Source of the DNA: Mycoemilia scoparia
Taxonomy: Eukaryota > Kickxellomycota > Kickxellomycetes > Kickxellales > Kickxellaceae
Direction: 5' to 3'
Assembly: GCA_027575805.1 (NCBI GenBank)
Contig: JANBPU010000055.1
Span: 22,620-86,619, forward strand
DNA: 64,000 bases
Shown piece by piece: positions 57,473 to 64,000 of the stretch. A model generated the notes under the pieces. That model had not been told where the DNA came from, searched no databases, and saw only the letters and a list, made by a program, of their open reading frames with translations. Numbering within the stretch: position 1 is the stretch's first letter; each line of letters opens with the position of its first letter. The position numbers were made by a program, and so were the translations under genes.

Positions 57473-58720
57473 ATGATCATCACAACGACTTTAGATACCG
57501 CAACCCCAACCACGACATGGGTCACGATGACTCTGGATCTAGCAACGGTCACCGTCACGGAATCGGCATTTCCATCCGTAGATCCAGGCAACTTACCGCA
57601 CCAAGCCACATATCCGCTTCCGCCATTCAGCTACCAGCCAAGCCCAGCTGCCGGCTGGGTGATCGGCGCCATGTTTGGCATTCTCATGTTCTTGGTAGTG
57701 TTCGTGTCATTCAGGGGCAAAACCCACGTCTACTTTGGCGGGGCTGTGGCCGCGATTTTCCTAATGGTTTCGTATTTCTTGCGCGGCGCGATCAACTCCA
57801 ATGCCGAGGATTACGAACAGCTGTACTGGAGCTCGAACATTCTAAACGCGATTGGCGCGTGTCTGCTGTCTACGGTCAACTTTGCCATCGCGGCGATGTG
57901 GATTGAACACATCTCGACGAACAAGGGCATGTCTATGGGCATCCTCGGGCTGTCGTTGCTTTACGCCATTGTCATAGTCGTGATCCACCCTATCGGGGCC
58001 ACCAAGGCCTTCGATTCCCACAACAGCACCCGCGAAGAGGCTCAGACTATCTTGACCGCATCGTATTCGCTGACCCTGGCCTTTAACTTTTTGCTGGCGC
58101 TGATTTGTATTTTCTATTCGGTTACGGACACCGCGCGTGAATTTGTTGCCCACATCACCAATCTGCTCACCCCGGCCTTGTTGATCTCGGCGTGGGCCTC
58201 TTACCATCTGGCCGCCGTCAACTTGCCCCCCAACAATGTTGCCAACACCAGCGAGGTTTTGTTCTATCTGCTGGATGCCCTCCCGCTTGGCCTGGTGTTG
58301 ATTCTTTGGGTCATCTTCAATGCGCCCAGACTGTTCAACTTTGACGAGAAATACTATTACTCGGCGTATACTCGCAGACATGGCCACAAGCATGCGCCAA
58401 AGATTTACCATGATGGCGATCCGGCTCCTGACGATCCAAGACGCGAAGAGAAATTGAAAAACCATCGGGGCGAGCTTGAATGCGAGAGCGTTGCACATGT
58501 TAGAAGCAGCGGAAGCAGCACTCGCCTTGAATGTGACCACCATGCTCACCGTGATACTAGACAGCATAGCCATGGAGGAGGTGGGCATAGTCACCATCAC
58601 CACCACTTGCATCACCAAAGCAGCCACGGTAGCTACAGCCATAGTCACAGCCACAGCTACAGTCAGAATGGGCATAGTAGGGAAGTGGATATCGAAGTTG
58701 CTATGCAGAGATACATGTAG
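57473..58720 (+). CDS. RTA1-like 7TM protein with His-rich tail
   Basis: A single exon of 415 aa with ATG in AGAATGA. It has a Thr/Val-rich extracellular N-terminus (1-57), then seven membrane helices: about 59-80, 86-104, 120-145, 155-178, 193-216, 225-250 and 262-285. The last helix, 'LLDALPLGLVLILWVIFNAPRLF', matches the D-x-L-P...HP/AP pattern ending the RTA1-like (lipid-translocating exporter, PF04479) fold. The cytosolic tail is very His/Ser-rich and could bind metal. The base composition is clearly more GC-rich than any neighbour, with many C/G third positions, and it leaves long open frames on the antisense strand (shadows). RTA1-like proteins are fungus-specific and linked to lipid stress and drug resistance. 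Confidence 0.65.
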   Translation: MIITTTLDTATPTTTWVTMTLDLATVTVTESAFPSVDPGNLPHQATYPLPPFSYQPSPAAGWVIGAMFGILMFLVVFVSFRGKTHVYFGGAVAAIFLMVSYFLRGAINSNAEDYEQLYWSSNILNAIGACLLSTVNFAIAAMWIEHISTNKGMSMGILGLSLLYAIVIVVIHPIGATKAFDSHNSTREEAQTILTASYSLTLAFNFLLALICIFYSVTDTAREFVAHITNLLTPALLISAWASYHLAAVNLPPNNVANTSEVLFYLLDALPLGLVLILWVIFNAPRLFNFDEKYYYSAYTRRHGHKHAPKIYHDGDPAPDDPRREEKLKNHRGELECESVAHVRSSGSSTRLECDHHAHRDTRQHSHGGGGHSHHHHHLHHQSSHGSYSHSHSHSYSQNGHSREVDIEVAMQRYM

Positions 58721-60096
58721 TGGTAACTCTACCACTCTGTTGTTCTGCATTCTCTAAACAACTGATATATTTGGGATTGTGTGTCGTCATAGAACTGGTT
58801 CTTTCTTCTATCACTCATGGAAGGGGGGTATAATTCTGACATCTGATCAATTCCAAGTCTTCTTGTCCAAACTATTTTTTCTCTCTATGTCTATATGCTT
58901 TGTTTTTGCGTGACTTTCTCTCTCGGTGTGTGTGTGTGTGTGTGCCTAAGGCGCATTAAATTTTATTTACATTCATCATCGCATTACACTCCAAGCTGTG
59001 CTTCGTCGTATCTCATTTGTTTTTCACACACTCACAAATCTTGTCTTCTTTTACCTTGCCTTCTACACTGATCTCGTACACATGAATGGTCCGTTTTCCC
59101 ATATTGTTGTGGATCCATACCTTAACCAAACATCGTTTAAATATGTTCCTTGGCTTACTTTCTCTTTCATCCATCCACAACAATTACTCCTCTTACTGAC
59201 ACACACACACATACATTCTCTCTCTCTATTTCTGTCTAGACAAAGTAGTAGTATACTAGTAGTAATTTAAACAGTCTCCATAAAATAGTAGTTTTTCTCT
59301 TTAGTTTCAAATTTTTGTGTTTTGTTTTTTTCTTTGTTGTTATTACACATATAAAAATACTATTCAACAAATAATTCTCTAAGGTATAAAAATGATATAT
59401 AATAATTGCATGAATTTTTTATTGTAAATAACAATTAGAGCATTTTTATATTATTATTATTATTATTATTATTATTGATGATAGCCCAGCAATTACCAAC
59501 TACTGCTGGAACTAACTAACTAACTTATTCCCTAATTTTGCTCAAGATTTCACCATCTTGTATGTAAATGCGTGTGCGTGTGTGTGTGTGTGTGTGTATG
59601 TACTCTAAATTCCTCTTTAAAGTATATATGCGTATGTGCATTGGTGGAATTGATTTCTGGTTTGATAATGATTATTTAGCATAAAATTTCAAAAGTCAAC
59701 TTTATCACGATTTGAAATTTTTTGATAATGCCATTGTTTTTATATAAGTCTACATTTATTGAATATACTACATAAAACCAATGCAATTGATTTTATGTGT
59801 AGTAAATACTACTACTAATAATAATGGTGGAGGTGGTGGTGGTGTTATTGTATGGCAGCAAAAAATGGTTTGTAATGGCAAATTGACTGCTACACATATA
59901 CAATTCTCATCAACAATGTACTATAAATACTACAGCTACATTTCCTACTCAAATACATTTTCTTTATTCACACAAAACATTATATTCAGTTTTAACATTC
60001 AACCACACTACTCTCTCTCGAAAATTCTTTCTTGCTCTCTCCATTCTCCATCCATTCCTCCTTTAAAGAACATCCACTTATATCGTCACCATCAAA
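58721..60096. other. spacer with simple repeats
   Basis: CT-rich and TG-repeat DNA (58926-58944, about 59575-59597) and an ATT run (59449-59476). A 110-codon plus-strand frame (59781-60113) overlaps the next gene's start in another frame and is judged spurious. The last 150 bases are CT-rich leader. Confidence 0.45.
59449..59476. repeat. (ATT)n microsatellite
   Basis: Nine or so ATT units in a row; a simple repeat. Confidence 0.95.
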
Positions 60097-60608
60097 ATGT
60101 CTTCTTCTTCTGAATACGGATTTGGTCAGATCAAGGCTCAACAGATGAATGCTGACAAGCAAAAAGTCATTGACCTGCTTGAAAGCCTTGTTTGCGATGT
60201 CTTGCCTACCATGAAGAAGAAGCAGATCACGATCAGTGAGTTGTTTGAGATCTCTGCTACCCAGCATCCAGAAGCCAACAGCATTAGCGTTCTGCAATTT
60301 ACTTGCTTGGGGGTTAAGGTCAGAGAGGATGATAATCCCAGCGTCATTCGTGACAAGAATGTGGTTATGAAGCATCTCGTCAATGGGTAAGTTCTAGAAA
60401 TTTCATTACTATTATTATTATTATTGTTGTTGTTGTTGTTATTTAATTTAAAGTATTTTTGTGATAGATATATAAAACTAATGTACAATTTTTTTTCATT
60501 TGTATTTGTTTATGTAGACTGGCAAGGTATTGCGAAAAGTTCAGGGGCGAGGATTTCAATACCTGCGTTTCTGATTTCAAGAATGAACTTCCTGGTTATT
60601 CTTTTTAG
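60097..60608 (+). CDS. small orphan protein, family-2 paralog A
   Basis: Two exons, 60097-60386 and 60518-60608, joined in phase 2 (GTAAG donor, TGTAG acceptor), give 126 aa. The ATG sits in ATCAAAATG. The chain is soluble and helical: 'KVIDLLESLVCDVLPTMKKK' near the N-terminus and 'LARYCEKFRGEDF' at the start of exon 2, ending in 'KNELPGYSF'. The gene at 62947 has the same length, the same intron position and phase, and similar residues around it (LARYCE), so they are paralogs. No known family is recognised and there is no signal peptide. Confidence 0.8.
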
Positions 60609-61115
60609 AATAAATTGAATGGGAGTTAGTCATGGAGGAAATGATTGTGGATTATTTTTGTGTGTGTGAGTGAATTAGAGGATTTAAAAGTTGATGTGTG
60701 GAGATTCACTATGTGTAGTTTCTTGGCATTCATTGTATTTCTTTGATTTTTAAATCCATGGAATATCTGTTTTGCTATCTCTTTTCTTTCCAATAAAACT
60801 GAATTAAAAAAACATTTATTATTTAAAATTACTGTTGGAGTTGGTTGGATTATTTCTAATCACATATTAGCATTTCATGATTCTATAGAGCAATGTTGTG
60901 ATAATATATAGTAGATTAGTGTTGTGGTCATGTTTATACATCTAAACAAAGTTTAGTTTAGCAAAAGTTCTCGTCTTATACAAGGGTGATGTTAAAATAT
61001 GTCATTTATTTGGAGCTACCAAAGTGCACCGTAATTCATAGAGTTGAACCAATGTAAAAAAACACAAGTTTTCTCTTTTTTTGCAAACATTCGGGCTTTG
61101 TAATTGGATACAGGT

Positions 61116-61308
61116 ATATGTATAATAATTTTTGAAGGGCACCTTTTGGAGGCCACTAATGATTATAGGCATAATCACAGTTAAATGTGCAACTAACCTT
61201 TAAAAGATAATTTCATATATGGGCAATAATTTTTAAAGGGTAAATTTTGGTGACCAATAGTTATAGGCACAATCGCAGCCAAATGGTCACCCCTTAAAAA
61301 TGGCATAT
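61116..61308. mobile_element. two degenerate MITE copies in direct tandem
   Basis: The first copy is about 61116-61218 and the second about 61216-61308, both in the same orientation and sharing the junction ATATATGGGCAATAAT. The cores 'gattataggcataatcacag' and 'agttataggcacaatcgcag' match each other. The right ends are eroded. Confidence 0.75.
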
Positions 61309-62293
61309 AATTTTTACTTTGGAATTGGGTTTATTAGATGTTGTAAAGAAAAAAAATTAAAAATAAAAACATTCTAATCTTTTTCTCATATCATCAATAT
61401 GATGGGGGTGGTGGTAAAGGAATATCATTCCAAGAACTTTTACTACCCCATCCATACCCATCATACTTTTACAAATCCACACTTATTCTTTCTTTTTACC
61501 TTTTTGATTCTCTGTTTCCACCTCACTGAAACTTTTCCAAAAAGCTTCATCTGTTTCTTGATAGATGTTTTTTGCATGAAACAGTGCACAAGCAATATCT
61601 ATAAGCTGATAATAGATAATGTGTCTGAACCACAGAATGGGGTTGTAAGTTCCAATGCTGATAGGCTTGTTATTCAATTGCCTAGTATATGTTCCATGAA
61701 CTGGGCCCAGGGTGTTATCAATTGCTGCACAGTACATTATCATCCAGAATTGGAAAATGTAGAAGACAAGTAGAAGAAGCAGACAAATTAGTTTAACAAG
61801 TTTGTAGTCTGTTAGTGTTTGAGCACATACTCCAATAGAAAAAACACAAAGAAAAAAATGCCTGCACAAATAATAATGGTAAAAGTGATGATGCTTTTAC
61901 ACTGATATTCCTCTACGGGTGGTTGCATGTGTGTGCTGGTAGCCATGGTCAGGAGAAGGAGAAGGAGAAGGAGGGCAGTGGGTAGAAAAGGGCGTATGTG
62001 GAGGAGTAAGTGGATTCCAAGATGTTATTGAATGAAAGGATAGAGAAAGTGTGGGGTTTATATATATGTGTGTGTGGAATTGTTCAAAGAGTTTTTCAAG
62101 AATTGAAACAATTTTTTTTGTTTTTTTTGGCTTCAAAGTTTGTAAGTTATTTATTTACTAAAAATGTTTTTTAGGCCTATTGACAATTATTTCTTTTGAT
62201 TTAAATGTTTATAAATTTACAATTTTTATATTCCTGTTTTTTTTGGGGGGGAGGTAAGTCTAAATAAGTAGAAAAAGATTTTGTTGATTTAAA

Positions 62294-62414
62294 AGATGGG
62301 CAATAATTTTTGAAGGGTGAAAGTTTACTAGTAAAACTGGACATCCATTTGGCTGTGATTTCCCCTATAATCATTGGTCACCAAAATTCACCCTTCAAAA
62401 ATTATTGCCTATAT
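62294..62414. mobile_element. full-length MITE copy, left arm of an inverted pair
   Basis: Starts AGATGGGCAATAATTTTTG and ends CAAAAATTATTGCCTATAT. It has the internal order 'tttactagtaaaactggac', 'ttggctgtg', 'cctataatcattggtcacc'. Confidence 0.9.
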
Positions 62415-62435
62415 CAAATTCCAAACACCACAACC

Positions 62436-62556
62436 ATCTGGGCAATAATTTTTGAAGGGTGAATTTTGGTGACCAATGATCATATGGGCTATCAAAGCCA
62501 AATGAATGCCCAGTTTTACTAGTAAACTTTTACCCTTCAAAAATAATCTCACATAT
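62436..62556. mobile_element. full-length MITE copy, right arm of an inverted pair
   Basis: The same element as 62294-62414 in the opposite orientation: 'ggtgaccaatgatcatatgg', then 'cagttttactagtaaactt'. Its ends are TCTGGGCAATAATTTTTG and AAAATAATCTCACATAT. Only 21 bases separate the pair. Confidence 0.9.
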
Positions 62557-62946
62557 GGCTAATCTAGGTATTATATACGACGATTAGCAGCTTCAGCCTA
62601 CATGAATCAAACCTATATTCAATACCTTTGGTAACCCTTGTCGCTTGATATGGCAAAGTAAGTTGTCAGCAAACAATTGCATTTTGCCAAGAGTTTTTGA
62701 TAGTAAGCATGGCTAATGCATTGGAATAAATACCCGACAGGGCTAAACTATTCTAGGATTACATAACAAATGTTCTGTTAGTTTATCCCCCAATTCGACA
62801 ATATGATATGTACAAAAGCTCATAAATAGCCACATAGCCCTTGCAAGCATCCGAAGAAAACTTCACAAACAATCAGTTCTCTGCTATTATCATTACCAAA
62901 CTACAACCAAGTACTCATTAGGTTTTCCCAACTTTTCTTGATAACA

Positions 62947-63438
62947 ATGTCGCTTAAAGGATTTAGCGATATTGTGGCTCTAGGCAACTACAACAATCGT
63001 ACCGAAGCTGGGAGCATGATGGTCAAGTTGGCTCAAGATCTTTTGCCGCTCATGACAGCTTACCAAATTGACCTCAACAGGCTTCACGAGATATATTCAG
63101 CCAACTACGCTAGCGTCATTTGTCTCCGGGATGATGCCTCAAAAACTCTCAGTGTCAAGCTGAGAGATGAAATCAAACCTGAGGTCCTGTTACCTGACCA
63201 CATAGTCATGGGTGGTATTGTTCGTTCGTAAGTAATCGACAATTTCACACTCTTATAATATAATTTTTTTGTATTGGTGTTTTTCTGACCTTTTTTGGTT
63301 ACTTTATATAGATTGGCAAGGTACTGTGAAGAGCACAGAAAGGAAATGGACTATGCAGGGTATTACAATGAGTTCAAAAGGCTACTTCCTAGCTACAAGC
63401 TCGAAGATGAAAATGTAACTCCAAAGAAGGTGTGGTAG
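62947..63438 (+). CDS. small orphan protein, family-2 paralog B
   Basis: Two exons, 62947-63227 and 63312-63438, phase 2, with a GTAAG donor and ATATAG acceptor, give 135 aa. The start is the ATG at 62947; the upstream frame reaches only a TTG. Blocks shared with the 60097 gene are 'KLAQDLLPLMTAYQIDLNRLHEI' (against 'LLESLVCDVLPTMKKKQITISELFEI'), 'SLARYCEEHRKE' straddling the same intron, and 'FKRLLPSYKL' against 'FKNELPGYSF'. The promoter region holds the inverted MITE pair about 390 bases upstream. The function is unknown. Confidence 0.8.
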
Positions 63439-63923
63439 ACAAAGGCCTTTTCATCTTTTAATTGATGGGCATTGAGTATGCTTTCTTTTTTCTTTGGATT
63501 CTTATATCTCAACTTTTGTCTATCTTGTTATCACTAGGCTTCAGTGAACTTCTTGTCATTGTCCTTTTATCGATTTCTTTTTTGGTTTTTATTGCTAGCG
63601 TTTGTCATCTGAAATGATATTACTTTGAAACTGAATTCCATATTTTAGTATTTTATAATTACAATCAATGGTTGCGAAGTAGATATATGCAATTGCTAAT
63701 GTCATCACAAAAAACAGCCTACTTAATGGAATATCATGCATTGAGTAGTAGGGCTGGGCTGGGCTTGCCACATGATAGGATTTTCAGTAGGAATCATGAG
63801 TAAGCAACTCTAACCTGAGTTTGATTCATAAACTCGCTGATCAAGATACTCAAAAATTATATCAAAATCAGCGGTCACCCACCCATATTATTCTCATTAT
63901 GATGAAATAAAGCACTAGTAAAG
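63439..63923. other. 3' flank, no gene
   Basis: AT-rich; the 3' flank of the preceding gene. No gene or tRNA is supported. Confidence 0.5.
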
Positions 63924-64000
63924 TACTCCCTCTGTTCACAAATAAGTGCAAGGTTGTGTGGTAGTGGTTTGTTCCAAAATAAGTGCAAGGTTGCTTAGCC
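63924..64000. mobile_element. start of a Stowaway/mariner-like element, cut by window edge
   Basis: TA followed by CTCCCTCTGTTCACAAAT, which closely resembles the terminal sequence CTCCCTCYGTTC of Tc1/mariner-derived Stowaway MITEs (TA target). The motif AATAAGTGCAAGGTTG occurs twice, 37 bases apart. Only the left end is in the window. Confidence 0.55.

Larger units (their letters stand above)
60609..62946. other. spacer between paralogs, rich in MITE copies
   Basis: Four MITE copies lie here (61116-61308 and 62294-62556). A 124-codon frame at 61399-61773 and its antisense 128-codon frame have no domain and are not supported. A purine/pyrimidine AGG run is at about 61952-61976. Confidence 0.5.

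Noticed and set aside
57842..58750. 302-codon antisense frame opposite the RTA1-like gene
   Set aside because: It is a shadow caused by the high GC of the sense gene; the translation is a Val/Met/Arg mix without structure.
61399..61869. Overlapping 124- and 128-codon frames on opposite strands
   Set aside because: Neither has a domain, and each is explained by the other's composition; no splice or promoter support.
602..62556. Spaced repeated motifs considered as a CRISPR-like array
   Set aside because: Copies are kilobases apart, in both orientations, with terminal inverted repeats; they are transposons, and the genome is eukaryotic.

Overview
This window is nuclear DNA from a fungus, most likely an early-diverging, AT-rich lineage (Mucoromycota-like). 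The lineage is inferred; no rRNA, tRNA or mitochondrial gene was seen to settle it. Support comes from spliced genes with GT..AG introns (most 80-320 nt, a few apparently about 50 nt), fungal-type proteins (NCA2, a Rax1-like RGS membrane protein, an RTA1-like 7TM protein), proteins full of Asn/Ser/Thr/His/Gln runs, many microsatellites, and small inverted-repeat transposons.

Layout. 1-205: 5' part of a minus-strand gene. 206-3310: repeat-rich spacer. 3311-5634: zinc-ribbon/J-domain/DnaJ-X chaperone. 5635-8760: transposon graveyard with a decayed MULE transposase, a 283-bp foldback element and an LTR-like remnant. 8790-10604: two tentative small spliced genes. 10948-14208: large divergent MFS (nodulin/Mch1-like) transporter. 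17060-19951: Ser-rich protein with a predicted N-myristoylation start. 21252-22607: six-exon gene with very short introns. 24820-27468: NCA2, convergent with 27693-31010, the Rax1-like RGS protein. 33096-35853: five-exon orphan. 37261-39945: tandem orphan paralogs. 40751-43132: F-box/LRR-like ORF broken by one in-frame TAG. 43860-44270: small secreted Cys-rich protein. 44603-45688 and 45971-49167: a divergent pair, an S/T-P-rich basic protein and DNA topoisomerase III. 49702-50388: U2AF small subunit. 51061-53274: 7TM GPCR-like receptor. 55958-56286: tentative exons. 57473-58720: RTA1-like 7TM protein with unusually high GC, downstream of a cluster of ACGCGT (MCB) sites. 60097-63438: a second orphan paralog pair sharing one intron position. 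63924 to the end: start of a Stowaway/mariner-like element.

The clearest genome-scale signal is a family of roughly 90-130-bp MITEs with termini like ATATGGGCAATAATTTTTG, at least 13 copies, several abutting a second repeat family. No biosynthetic or defence cluster was found. Possible functional links are indirect: a 7TM receptor and an RGS protein (G-protein signalling), and TOP3 sharing a divergent promoter with a putative CDK-target-like protein. Starts of several genes were moved from upstream near-cognate codons to ATG on Kozak context.
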